A DNA stretch of 64,000 bases from Nephrocerus scutellatus (GCA_947095585.1 OX352761.1:52316019-52380018); one strand, 5' to 3'. Positions 21,563 through 32,194 are shown, counted from the first letter of the stretch. Notes: generated by a model not told the origin, from the sequence alone. A program made the numbers and translations.

Positions 21563-22023
21563 ACGCCTGACCCTAACCCTACGGTATCCCTTTAGTTAAA
21601 GTTTCTTTCTTTCTTTCTACCTATACTCTTACACCCATGTTGGCGTGGAATAAAAATATTTGCTGTTTACATCAATCGAAAAATCATCCGATTGCTGTAG
21701 CCAATCAGAATGGTGAATGTAAAAAAGTTGACCAAAATGATGTCTACGAGTACTAACCCAGACATTGAAATATTTATGCCAATGCCGGTGCACGTCAGCC
21801 ACTAGTTAGACGCAACAGCTACATTAGCTGCTACGCGTTGGAGTTATGGTTTCGCTTCCACTTCTCTCGAAAACGCTTAATACAACAGGGTGCATCGCAA
21901 CATTTTGTTTTCCATTTATTTCCTATTAGGAACAGACAGTCTTTAATTTCTACCATCACAGGGTTTTTTTTATTTAACCGAAAGCACACTTCCAGATTCT
22001 AAGTAGGCTCTTTGGAGGTTAAA
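21563..22023. other. Unassigned sequence with a TTTC microsatellite
   Basis: Contains a (TTTC)n stretch at about 21601-21618 and otherwise moderately AT-rich unique-looking sequence. No coding frame over 60 codons or terminal repeat was recognised. It may be host intron or an unrecognised LTR. Confidence 0.4.
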
Positions 22024-22760
22024 TTACAAAAAGTGTTTGTCTTCGGTTTGATACACTCTGTCCTGGAAGGGATAAACTGTCTCTACCTTTAAGGGTATGT
22101 TTGTGATCGTATCAGAAATCAGAAGTGGCCAGTTAATATTCCTAAAAAAAATTTGAGCCCATCCCAATCGGCTTTTTCGCTCTTTAAGGGTGACGGTGTA
22201 TTTGTTAGGATGAGAGGTAAAAAACAAGTCAATGGTATAAGCGTTATGACTTACAATGTCTGGAATTCGAGTGGACTCATTCACAAGCTGAGTGAGAATG
22301 TCCCTTCTGTGTGGTATTGCTAAGCCTGAATGACGAAGCCAACTAGCATTGTGATCAATAAAATCGCCCGTAATGATGTTTTCAGAATGTGGATGATGTG
22401 AAAAAATCCTAGAAATAGATTCAGATTCATTACAACTAGAGATACTGTGTAAATTAGGGATTCTGGAAATAAAGCAGTAATGAATGTTATGCTTACGCAC
22501 TTTGAATTTGAGCCAAATGAAAATTAATTCCGCGTTAGAACAATGGTTGAACTGTGCTTGGGTTTGATAAGCTACATCACTACGTACATAAATGGCGAGG
22601 CCGCAAGCCAACTGTATTCCGAAACTTTGCAATCAGCATTAACCTGAGTTTCTGTTAGTGCCAGAATAGGTTTGTGGCCTATTATAAACGGACGCTCATG
22701 GGCAGAGAGATTAGATCTCAGCCCACGAATGTTGCACACAGCTACTCTGAATTCGCACAT
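22024..22760 (-). pseudogene. LINE endonuclease fragment (Jockey/CR1 group)
   Basis: Two overlapping minus frames read an APE endonuclease N-terminus: VAVCNIRGLRSNLSAHE and KPILALTETQVNADCKVSEY (22760-22600), then LACGLAIYVRSDV, ENIITGDFIDHNASWLRHSG (22400s) and STRIPDIVSHNAYTIDLFFT (22220s). The usual GDFN catalytic motif is GDFI here. Text ends near 22024 with no SDH motif, so both the 3' part of EN and all of RT are missing. It could be the 5' part of the same family as 15478-17160, but they share no region to compare. Confidence 0.8.
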
Positions 22761-23518
22761 CAGTCGAATATGACAAACACGGATAGTCGAAACTAGGCGT
22801 GATGCGAAGAAACAATGACAGCACTCAAAACAAACCGTTGCTAGTGTTATGCCATTTCAACAGTATGAGTTGAGCGACTGTCAACCACACACTGCTCGCC
22901 CCTACAATGACAGAACTAAACGCACTGGGTCATCGAATTATTATTAAACAAAAACAATTTACCAATACGTTCAGCAGCGATGTGTCGACTGAGAAGATGA
23001 GCGAAATAGGAATGGAGAAACACACGAACGCCACGTTATTAAGTACTATGCGTAAAATCAACTTTGACACTGCACTACACTGCACTGTGTTGATGCTCTT
23101 TTTTTCCTTCAATAACTGCCGTGCGTTTTAAATATTTGTTGATTTTTTAATTATTTTATTTTTCAGTGAAAACGCCCGCACTCACACGTCGAGCGCGATG
23201 GTAGGTAGAGACTAGAACCAGATACAGCCGTTGGGTTACCGTTATTTGTTTCTGTTTTCCGTTTCTTCTCTTTCCCTTTTTTATCAGAAACACAGCATGA
23301 GCTCGAATTTAGATGACTTCTTGCATCGGAATGCAGTATGTAGACAACTAGAAAACATCTGATCATATAAGAAAAACACACCTTCTCACGACGGCACGTC
23401 ACGACACAAACACTCCATTAACTAAACAAGTGGGAACAAAAATAAAAAATAAACCTCTGGACGTTGGCGAGCGATAAGGTACGTTATCCGAAATCCATTA
23501 CATGCTATATACAAGTAC
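22761..23518. other. bel: Probable start of belle intron 2
   Basis: Follows the exon 2 donor (GT = complement of 23517-23518). I see no further belle exon, no helicase motif and no recognised transposon in this stretch. Short open frames (22907-23131, 23163-23402) look fortuitous. Confidence 0.5.
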
Positions 23519-23724
23519 CTGCGAGTATCGTTGGTATTGCGATAATCCGTGTCGTTATCAAGTTTAAGTTTGTTTTCCAAGTCAATTTCAGATCCAGATG
23601 AGTTATTGTTTGCGCCTCTTAAATGTGGAGGCACGTAGCGAGCCGCCGAAAAGGAATTAGATGAGTTCTTATTAATGTGGCTGCTATTATTAGCTTTGCC
23701 ACCATTCAAGTCCAGACCAGCAAT
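23519..23724 (-). CDS. bel: belle (DDX3/Ded1-type DEAD-box helicase), coding exon 2
   Basis: The exon is bounded by an acceptor (TTTTCAG before 23724) and a donor (CGCAG|GTACTTG, GT at 23518-23517). Read in phase 0 it begins IAGLDLNGGKANNSSHIN, contains SAARYVPPHLRGANNNSSG and ends YRNTNDTR plus two bases (206 nt). belle/DDX3/Ded1 proteins have a conserved N-terminal Y-[VI]-PPHLR motif, linked in the family to eIF4E binding, ahead of a disordered region and then the helicase core. Only this N-terminal region is here. The protein is a cytoplasmic RNA helicase acting in translation. The core exons must lie beyond position 1, or this is a partial copy of the gene. Confidence 0.88.
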
Positions 23725-24149
23725 CTGAAAATATATTTTTTTAATCTTATCCTTATAATAATAAAAAAATCGTTTTGGTACTTTTATTACAAAGTGAACA
23801 AATAAACTGTAATAGTTTTAAGACATTAAATTTACTAAAAATAAATTTTTAGTTGGAAAGAAAGACTGAAATTAAAAGCATGCAATAATAAGAAATGTAA
23901 GAACTTCCGTTTTATTGATACATATACAGTACTCCCCGTATATTATCAACCCGCTTTAAATAGAAACCCTTTTAATAGCAAATAATCATCTAATATTATG
24001 ATTCCAAAAAGCTATCCTATGTAATTTTACTCCCTTTATAGCAACCCGGTTTAAAGCAAACCCCCGTTATTAACAAACAGGACCTCAAAGAAGAAGAAAA
24101 ATGTCAACCCATCATACGAGCAACACGCAGAATATAAATAAAAACAGCC

Positions 24150-24390
24150 CATAATATTTTTATTGAAATTTTGCACACATTTATATTTCCGGTGACAATA
24201 CTTTCTATTAAAATTTGACGTCCCTCGGACCTCGGGTTCGGGGGGCTCCCATACAAATATTTTACAAAAGTTACCCGATTTTCTTTAAATTTTGTACACA
24301 TGTGTGTATTCGATGGAAAACACTTTTTGTAAAAATTTGGAGCAATCGGCCCCTTGGGGACCCCAATATACAATTTTTAAATATCGCTAT
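24150..24390. repeat. Degenerate ~120-bp tandem repeat (GTACACATGTGTAT type)
   Basis: Two units share the order: AAATTTTG(C/T)ACACA, a GTGTAT-(T/C)TCGATG-like stretch, CACTTTTT(A/G)TAAAAATTTGG, a GC-rich CGGCCCCTTGGGGACCCC-like core, then a CCCATA...TTTAAAAATNACCCGATTTT stretch. Related units occur at 28915-29160, just past segment A', so the tract is partly shared between both sides of the duplication. Confidence 0.65.
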
Positions 24391-25731
24391 ATCGCATCAG
24401 ATCACGGCAAAGTCTGAGCTCTGTGCTTTGTGAGCAGCGCTGTTCGCTGCCGCTGCGTAATTTGGTGGATGGCACACAGTGTGTGTGTGTGTATCTCCGA
24501 TTAGAGAATTTACAAGAAAATTTTTAATTTTTTGGGTTGTTTTTTTGTTTTAAAAATCTGCGCTCAAGCTCAGATTTTTTCTCGAAAAAAACGAAAACGA
24601 AAGCCGAGAATCTTTTTTTTACATTGTTTTGTTGCATGTGTTGTTGTTGCAGTTAAGGAAAAGAGGTGTAAATCTCCCAAAATATCAAGATCTTGATATT
24701 GGATACTTGACAGCCAAAAAATCAATCTGCGCCAGATTTAAAAAAAAACACGACATAAGATTTACTTTTGAATAACTAGTGTGTATTTAAAATTTTAGAA
24801 TGTATAGAAGAGTTTTAAAATACTTTTTGCGTTTAGGTACAAATTGTTATTTTTCTGCGGATTACTTTTCTGCAAATTGGTGTTCTACGAATTGTCATTG
24901 TCATAGCATTTTCTGCGAATAGTTTTTCTGAGAATAGACGGGAATAGACGGGATACATACCTAATTAGTTTTATATATTTTTTTTAAATTCTCTACAGGG
25001 TGACCCTAGTTCTTGCACAATAATTGAACAAAAATTAAGCATTTCTTAAAAATTGTACCCTGCTGCTGGTTTTCCCAATTATCATATCATCGATGGGTTT
25101 TTCCGCAATCTTGTTGATTTTTATTTTTAATTTGAGTATTTTCTTTAATTCATTCTACAGAAAGACTAGAAGGAACAGAATATCAATCACGTACCCAATG
25201 AATATTCTGTTTATTCAACTTATCGATGTAGTATAAAAAGAATACGTTCTAAACATTCCAAAGAAATAGAAGAATAGCCAAAAAAGGAATAGAATACAAA
25301 GAATAAATAAAAGAACGTTGTATGTCAAAATCAGAATATTCGGAATGTTTAGAATGAAATACAGAAAACACTCGTTGCTACGTTTATAAGAAAAACTATA
25401 AAAATACTAAAACGTTGTTTATTACGCATTTTCTATAGAAAATTTACTTCAAATACAAAAATTAGCATGGTCAAGAAAACTGGAACAGCAAATTGGATAT
25501 CTGAAGTGAAACACTGATAATCCTATAACCGAATCTAGAATGTCTAAACCGCCCTTTCTTTAGATTTCGCTACTTTCGCTAATATATTATTACCAGCAAG
25601 ACTTACAAGATACCAACTTTATTTAAACGCAGTTACAAAGGCTAGTATTTCTTCTAAAAACAGAGTCCTAAACAAAGTTTCTACCCTTAGTATTAACAGA
25701 GACATTTTCGTTAGCATTGCTCAGGGTACAC
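24289..25731. repeat. Segment A, copy 1 of a 1443-bp duplication
   Basis: It matches 27314-28756 at a constant offset of 3025 bp, and I found no mismatch in the stretches compared by eye. It ends with CAGGGTACAC, after which copy 1 continues into segment B and copy 2 into segment C. It contains a GT microsatellite (24478-24494) and two pairs of inverted motifs near 25200-25355, and no gene. Confidence 0.92.
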
Positions 25732-26090
25732 AGAGATGTCCCACTGAATATGTTGTCGCGGTACAGAACAAATCCCAATTAAACTTCAAACATTTGTGAG
25801 AGAGTTTTCAAACCATTTGCTAGAGAGAAAAATTAAAAGTCACGTGCTTTGCCTATGGGATATTTCCCGAAAGAACACGTGTATTTAACCGATCTGTCAG
25901 TTGCAGACGTCGCCGAAATGGATGCAACGGTTCTATTGACCGCGCCCTTAAGTACTAAACGGATACGAAAGCTACTTAATGGGGATAATCAGATAAAAAC
26001 AGATGAACAGATGAGTAAAGGTAATATTTTTAACGTACGTGTGACAGTAACACACATGCATAATATTTTATTCTATGTTCATATTATGAT

Positions 26091-26300
26091 TTTTCACGGT
26101 CCCACCTCTCGCGAATGTCAGATAAATATCCGAGAGTAATAACTTGTCACGGTAAGCTTCTCAATTCGCCGTTCGAACACGGCATTAAATTGTAGGTCCC
26201 TTCCATATGTGTACAAAAGTCAACATGCACAACACAAATGGTCGACAGAAGCTGCGAGACCGCAACGGTCTTTTGCGTCGAACATTATTATTATTATATA
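26091..26300 (+). mobile_element. SINE body, 5'-truncated (copy in B)
   Basis: TTTTTCACGGTCCCACC, TCTCAATTCGCCGTTCG and TTGTAGGTCCCTTCCAT are shared, as reverse complement, with the SINE at 27088-27319 and 32195-32496. It ends in an (ATT)n tail. The tRNA-like head is missing. An identical copy is at 31198-31407. Confidence 0.7.
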
Positions 26301-26464
26301 CCATAACTGAGGGGTATCGCACGAAAATGGCGATGAGCGATAATCGCGATAAAATAAAAAACTTCAATAATCTAATTACGTGTCTTCTTTAGAACCTAAT
26401 GCGATTGTCTGATAAGTGACAGTGCTCGTATGTTTGTTTTAAAATCGAAATGAAAACATAATAT

Positions 26465-27074
26465 TGTAAAAGGAAGTTTGTTCAAGTTGTACCTGGTTCA
26501 AGTGGTTGTTCATATAATTGAGTGAAATATCATATGATTGCGTTGTTCCCATACAAAAACAGGTATGTGTAACAATTAATTGGTATAATATAAAAGGTAA
26601 TAAAAATAACTTCGATCCGTTAAAAAATTAGGTTCAAACCATCCCCCCTCGACGGAGCCAAAAAATGACTTTCCTATTAAAGTTCAGAAGGGGGCGTGTT
26701 TAAAAGTGGGCAGGTTAAAGAAATGATATCAAATGAAAGGTGAAAATTACTTCTATACAGCCGTACTTTTGTTATGTGCGTGGGTCAGCTCAAACGGAAG
26801 TTTAATCAAGTTGTACCTGGTGCATGTGGTTTTTCATGTATTTAAGTGAAATATCATATGATTGAGTTATTCTCATACAAAAACAGGCGTTATATAGCAA
26901 AGTGCATTATAAGGTTTATGCGGTTAGGGTTTTCGGTTACTGAAAGCCCTTATTAAGCAGAGTTCAAAAACCGCAATCTTGTTTGGAAGAGACGCCCCTT
27001 TAGGAGAGAGAGCCTTCCAAAAATTTAAGTTATTTTTGGAAAAGTGCATTTTTGTAATTAGTTTGATGGATGTT
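26465..27074. repeat. Dispersed repeat with two CAAGTTGTACCTGGT units
   Basis: Two related blocks (from about 26483 and 26810) each read CAAGTTGTACCTGGT, then a TTCAT..AATTGAGTGAAATA-like stretch, CATATGATTG and CATACAAAAACAGG. The same family occurs in the opposite orientation at 36903-38060 and again in B' (31572-32181). It has no coding capacity that I recognise. Class unknown; a non-autonomous DNA element or Helitron-like unit is possible. Confidence 0.7.
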
Positions 27075-27087
27075 AGGGGGTTAATTA

Positions 27088-27319
27088 ATAATAATAATAT
27101 TTGGCGCGACAGACCATTGCGGTCCAAGGCCTAACTTCTTGCGACCATTTGTGCTGCACATGTTAATTTTTTGGACACAAATGGAAGGGACCTACAATTT
27201 AAGGCCGGATCCGAACGGCGAATTGAGAAGCTTTCCGTGACAAGGTATTAATTACTCTCGGAACGTTTGTCACCAATTCGCAAGAGGTGAGGCGAGGACA
27301 CCGTGAAAAATACTTTTTG
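27088..27319 (-). mobile_element. SINE, body only (head lost at the duplication junction)
   Basis: Same sequence as 32195-32426, minus orientation, with (ATT)n tail at the left end next to the target motif AGGGGGTTAATTA (27075-27087). The tRNA-like head present at 32427-32496 is replaced by segment A'. Confidence 0.85.
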
Positions 27320-28756
27320 TACACATGTGTGTATTCGATGGAAAACACTTTTTGTAAAAATTTGGAGCAATCGGCCCCTTGGGGACCCCAATATACAATT
27401 TTTAAATATCGCTATATCGCATCAGATCACGGCAAAGTCTGAGCTCTGTGCTTTGTGAGCAGCGCTGTTCGCTGCCGCTGCGTAATTTGGTGGATGGCAC
27501 ACAGTGTGTGTGTGTGTATCTCCGATTAGAGAATTTACAAGAAAATTTTTAATTTTTTGGGTTGTTTTTTTGTTTTAAAAATCTGCGCTCAAGCTCAGAT
27601 TTTTTCTCGAAAAAAACGAAAACGAAAGCCGAGAATCTTTTTTTTACATTGTTTTGTTGCATGTGTTGTTGTTGCAGTTAAGGAAAAGAGGTGTAAATCT
27701 CCCAAAATATCAAGATCTTGATATTGGATACTTGACAGCCAAAAAATCAATCTGCGCCAGATTTAAAAAAAAACACGACATAAGATTTACTTTTGAATAA
27801 CTAGTGTGTATTTAAAATTTTAGAATGTATAGAAGAGTTTTAAAATACTTTTTGCGTTTAGGTACAAATTGTTATTTTTCTGCGGATTACTTTTCTGCAA
27901 ATTGGTGTTCTACGAATTGTCATTGTCATAGCATTTTCTGCGAATAGTTTTTCTGAGAATAGACGGGAATAGACGGGATACATACCTAATTAGTTTTATA
28001 TATTTTTTTTAAATTCTCTACAGGGTGACCCTAGTTCTTGCACAATAATTGAACAAAAATTAAGCATTTCTTAAAAATTGTACCCTGCTGCTGGTTTTCC
28101 CAATTATCATATCATCGATGGGTTTTTCCGCAATCTTGTTGATTTTTATTTTTAATTTGAGTATTTTCTTTAATTCATTCTACAGAAAGACTAGAAGGAA
28201 CAGAATATCAATCACGTACCCAATGAATATTCTGTTTATTCAACTTATCGATGTAGTATAAAAAGAATACGTTCTAAACATTCCAAAGAAATAGAAGAAT
28301 AGCCAAAAAAGGAATAGAATACAAAGAATAAATAAAAGAACGTTGTATGTCAAAATCAGAATATTCGGAATGTTTAGAATGAAATACAGAAAACACTCGT
28401 TGCTACGTTTATAAGAAAAACTATAAAAATACTAAAACGTTGTTTATTACGCATTTTCTATAGAAAATTTACTTCAAATACAAAAATTAGCATGGTCAAG
28501 AAAACTGGAACAGCAAATTGGATATCTGAAGTGAAACACTGATAATCCTATAACCGAATCTAGAATGTCTAAACCGCCCTTTCTTTAGATTTCGCTACTT
28601 TCGCTAATATATTATTACCAGCAAGACTTACAAGATACCAACTTTATTTAAACGCAGTTACAAAGGCTAGTATTTCTTCTAAAAACAGAGTCCTAAACAA
28701 AGTTTCTACCCTTAGTATTAACAGAGACATTTTCGTTAGCATTGCTCAGGGTACAC
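27314..28756. repeat. Segment A', copy 2 of the 1443-bp duplication
   Basis: Partner of 24289-25731. It overlaps the end of B by the shared TTTTG bases. After GGGTACAC it continues into single-copy segment C, which contains belle exon 1. Confidence 0.92.
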
Positions 28757-28914
28757 TAAAGTAAGTTTTTTCTGAAGTCACCAATAAATTATGTCAACAT
28801 TGGAGATGGACCCTTACTGAAGAACGATTTTTTTCTTAGAACGTACCCAAGAATCATTTCCACAATTATTTTGCACGAATTAGTGGACACCCTGTATATT
28901 AACTCCACAATTTC

Positions 28915-29160
28915 CTTTTATTCAAAATTCGCATATATGTGTATCTCCGATGACAAGACTTTCTATTAAAATTTAAACCCCTTCGGCCTGAAGCCCGAGG
29001 GGTAACCATCTAATTTTTTTAAAAATTAATCCGATGTTCTTTAAATTTTGTACATATGTGTATCTTCGATAACACTTTTTATAAAAATTTGGAAGTGATC
29101 GGGCCTCAAGGCAAAGGTGTGCCCATATAATTCTTTTAAAAATAACCCGATTTTCTAATT
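28915..29160. repeat. Degenerate ~120-bp tandem repeat, second site
   Basis: Two units of the family at 24150-24390: (CATATATGTGTAT, TATTAAAATTTAAACC, CCTTCGGCCTGAAGC...) then (GTACATATGTGTAT, CACTTTTTATAAAAATTTGG, ...CCCATATAA...AAAATAACCCGATTTTC). The GC-rich cores can fold back on themselves. Confidence 0.6.
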
Positions 29161-29858
29161 CAAAGTGATTAGATTAGAGAATTTACATGAAGAATTTTAT
29201 GGGTTGTTTTTTTTTTGTATTTATTATTTTGTTCTCATAATCTTGTAAAGTAGGTATACATTGATTATTAATAAACTACACTAAACTAACTGTGGAATGG
29301 AAAATGGGACAAAAAAACATTTACATTTATGTTATAATTACCACACTCCGATTTTTTTATTTTTTTATTTTTTTTAATATAATTTCTCATTTATTTGTAA
29401 ATAAATTCAGTTTTTATTTTGGTACTAAAGTATAACTTCCATTGTGTTTACGAATGACAAAATATAACATTTTACTTTACCAAGCTAAATTGAAATTGCG
29501 TTTATTTGGAAATGAGTGAGAAATTATATAAATAAAAATAAATAATGTATTTCTGTATAATCAACATATAAGTAAATTGTTTACTACGGGGTGCCTAATC
29601 CAAAAAAATCTTTCTTTATTCTTAGTTACTACAGATTTAATAAAAGAAAATGTATTTAAACTTTTTTTTCGAGGAATCTTGAAGACTTATTAACTTAAAA
29701 AAATAATACTACATGGCACTTTAATAAATAGGCAGCCATTAAAAAATACATACACAAAAATTAATCTTAAAAATGTTATAAAATCAGGTAGTAATTAAAT
29801 AAACAAAATCCTTAAGTGGTCAAATAATTACAATAAATTAAATATTTATTTTAAATAC

Positions 29859-29903
29859 CTGCTGCTCTAGACCTGTTCCATTTTGGTTAATAGCATTACT
29901 CAT
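29859..29903 (-). CDS. bel: belle, coding exon 1 (start of protein)
   Basis: ATG is the complement of 29901-29903. The 45-nt exon encodes MSNAINQNGTGLEQQ, which I recognise as the start of fly belle protein, and ends in phase 0 at CAG|GTATTT. Joined to exon 2 it reads EQQ-IAGLDLNGG, again as in the known protein. This reading supports the splice and gene identity more strongly than either exon alone. It lies in the one part of the duplicated region present only once, so a single start exon is available. Confidence 0.9.
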
Positions 29904-30678
29904 ATTACCCTTCAATCGGTTTTTTTTTGTTTCACTTTTTTCTCCTGAAAAATCTAGGCTTTATTCAAATTTAGCAAAACAAATTTCAACAACAAATTTT
30001 TTACGTTACTGTTTATATTATTTCTATTTTTTTAATGTAAAAATAATTGTAATCAAATTTTTTATTGAAAACTAATTTCTCGCACATGTAGGATTACGAA
30101 TTCGACACAAAAACTGCATTGTACAAGTGTACTTTATACGGAATCTCGTTCTATTCAATATTTAATTTGTATAACACGAACATGATTGTATTTACCAATA
30201 CAAGAACACATTACCAAACATGTTGGATTAGACAAAGTTCTAAAAAATTTATGATTTAAAACAATATTGACTTTATGCTTTTACATCAACCTTTTCTATG
30301 TTTTAAATAATTAACCTGTTATAGAGTAGAATAATAAGTGAAAAAAATATATCATCCTGCTCGGGAACAAGAAATCTCACTAAGATAGTCACGATAATAA
30401 TAAATGTGATTCAGTCTAAAGAACGAATAAGTTTAAACAACTTGGGTTTCAACAAGAGAACTTTGTTATACTTCCTAAAATAAAAAATATGAATAAATAA
30501 AATCCTAAAATAACGCCATTGTAAGCCGAGACTTAAACAGTTCTTTTCAAACAAGTCTCATCCAGTGGACATACCGACGCGAGCGCATGCTAAAAAATCC
30601 TTATTATTTCTTACCCACTCTTTCACGAAATATTTTTTTTTAATTTAATTTCATACATCTATAACTGTTGCTCGATTC

Positions 30679-30906
30679 ATGGGTACATATTACACAATAG
30701 ACGTATTTTTGAATAAAAGTATCATTCTCGCGGTAGAGTATGTCGACATAAAAAAACCCCATCTAAAGGGCACGGCCCATAGAATCCGTTGCGTATATTA
30801 TGGCGACGTAATCGTTAATGTTGCCGTATGTAACGCAAAGAGATGTCCCACTGAATATGTTGTCGCGGTACAGAACAAATCCCAATTAAACTTCAAACAT
30901 TTGTGA
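30679..30906 (+). CDS. Unrecognised 75-codon ORF upstream of belle, divergent
   Basis: Opens at ATG 30679, about 0.8 kb upstream of belle exon 1 on the opposite strand, and ends at TGA 30904-30906 with ...VVAVQNKSQLNFKHL. The middle has a hydrophobic, beta-like composition (KSIILAVEYVDIKKPHL, VYYGDVIVNVAV). I do not recognise a family. The B copy keeps only the last third, from the duplication boundary. It could be a small divergent host gene exon, a fragment of a larger degraded gene together with 30956-31246, or chance. Confidence 0.3.
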   Translation: MGTYYTIDVFLNKSIILAVEYVDIKKPHLKGTAHRIRCVYYGDVIVNVAVCNAKRCPTEYVVAVQNKSQLNFKHL

Positions 30907-30955
30907 GAGAGTTTTCAAACCATTTGCTAGAGAGAAAAATTAAAAGTCACGTGCT

Positions 30956-31246
30956 TTGCCTATGGGATATTTCCCGAAAGAACACGTGTATTTAACCGAT
31001 CTGTCAGTTGCAGACGTCGCCGAAATGGATGCAACGGTTCTATTGACCGCGCCCTTAAGTACTAAACGGATACGAAAGCTACTTAATGGGGATAATCAGA
31101 TAAAAACAGATGAACAGATGAGTAAAGGTAATATTTTTAACGTACGTGTGACAGTAACACACATGCATAATATTTTATTCTATGTTCATATTATGATTTT
31201 TCACGGTCCCACCTCTCGCGAATGTCAGATAAATATCCGAGAGTAA
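30956..31246 (+). CDS. Unrecognised 96-codon open frame (also at 25849-26139)
   Basis: An open frame with a non-ATG first codon (first ATG three codons in) containing VYLTDLSVADVAEMDATVLL and APLSTKRIRKLLNGDNQIKT, then a low-complexity end that runs into the SINE body. The first 60 residues look protein-like; the rest looks like a run past an exon end (GKG-like before GTAATATT suggests a possible donor at 31129). No family recognised. The identical frame in segment B shows only that the duplication is recent. Confidence 0.3.
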   Translation: MPMGYFPKEHVYLTDLSVADVAEMDATVLLTAPLSTKRIRKLLNGDNQIKTDEQMSKGNIFNVRVTVTHMHNILFYVHIMIFHGPTSRECQINIRE

Positions 31247-31407
31247 TAACTTGTCACGGTAAGCTTCTCAATTCGCCGTTCGAACACGGCATTAAATTGT
31301 AGGTCCCTTCCATATGTGTACAAAAGTCAACATGCACAACACAAATGGTCGACAGAAGCTGCGAGACCGCAACGGTCTTTTGCGTCGAACATTATTATTA
31401 TTATATA
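31198..31407 (+). mobile_element. SINE body, 5'-truncated (copy in B')
   Basis: Identical partner of 26091-26300, ending in an (ATT)n tail. It lies about 0.8 kb from, and inverted to, the complete SINE at 32195-32496. A transcript crossing both could form a long hairpin. Confidence 0.7.
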
Positions 31408-32194
31408 CCATAACTGAGGGGTATCGCACGAAAATGGCGATGAGCGATAATCGCGATAAAATAAAAAACTTCAATAATCTAATTACGTGTCTTCTTTAGA
31501 ACCTAATGCGATTGTCTGATAAGTGACAGTGCTCGTATGTTTGTTTTAAAATCGAAATGAAAACATAATATTGTAAAAGGAAGTTTGTTCAAGTTGTACC
31601 TGGTTCAAGTGGTTGTTCATATAATTGAGTGAAATATCATATGATTGCGTTGTTCCCATACAAAAACAGGTATGTGTAACAATTAATTGGTATAATATAA
31701 AAGGTAATAAAAATAACTTCGATCCGTTAAAAAATTAGGTTCAAACCATCCCCCCTCGACGGAGCCAAAAAATGACTTTCCTATTAAAGTTCAGAAGGGG
31801 GCGTGTTTAAAAGTGGGCAGGTTAAAGAAATGATATCAAATGAAAGGTGAAAATTACTTCTATACAGCCGTACTTTTGTTATGTGCGTGGGTCAGCTCAA
31901 ACGGAAGTTTAATCAAGTTGTACCTGGTGCATGTGGTTTTTCATGTATTTAAGTGAAATATCATATGATTGAGTTATTCTCATACAAAAACAGGCGTTAT
32001 ATAGCAAAGTGCATTATAAGGTTTATGCGGTTAGGGTTTTCGGTTACTGAAAGCCCTTATTAAGCAGAGTTCAAAAACCGCAATCTTGTTTGGAAGAGAC
32101 GCCCCTTTAGGAGAGAGAGCCTTCCAAAAATTTAAGTTATTTTTGGAAAAGTGCATTTTTGTAATTAGTTTGATGGATGTTAGGGGGTTAATTA

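Larger units (their letters stand above)
25732..27319. repeat. Segment B, copy 1 of a 1588-bp duplication
   Basis: It matches 30839-32426 at a constant offset of 5107 bp, including identical 96-, 60-, 61- and 67-codon open frames. It starts inside a short ORF that is intact only next to the other copy (30679-30906). It ends at ACTTTTTG, exactly where the other copy enters a tRNA-like SINE head. Inside are two SINE bodies in opposite orientation and a dispersed repeat. Copy 1 joins A' through a shared TTTTG. Confidence 0.92.
23725..29858 (-). other. bel: belle intron 1 (6134 bp) containing a rearranged duplication
   Basis: Lies between the exon 1 donor (CAG|GTATTT, GT at 29858-29857) and the exon 2 acceptor. 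It holds segment A (24289-25731), B (25732-27319) and A' (27314-28756), so a piece homologous to sequence upstream of exon 1 (B') is now inside the intron. Positions 23730-24150 are AT-rich with no recognised feature. Confidence 0.75.
28757..30838. other. Segment C: single-copy region holding belle exon 1 and its 5' flank
   Basis: This 2082-bp stretch is present next to A' but absent between A and B. It contains degenerate ~120-bp repeat units (28915-29160), AT-rich intron sequence, belle coding exon 1 (29859-29903) and the probable 5' UTR/promoter region above 29903. I cannot place a transcription start; no clear TATA box or initiator stands out. Confidence 0.7.

Noticed and set aside
22907..23402. 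Short open frames between the LINE fragment and belle exon 2
   Set aside because: Low complexity, no splice-compatible structure and no match to belle; considered intronic noise.
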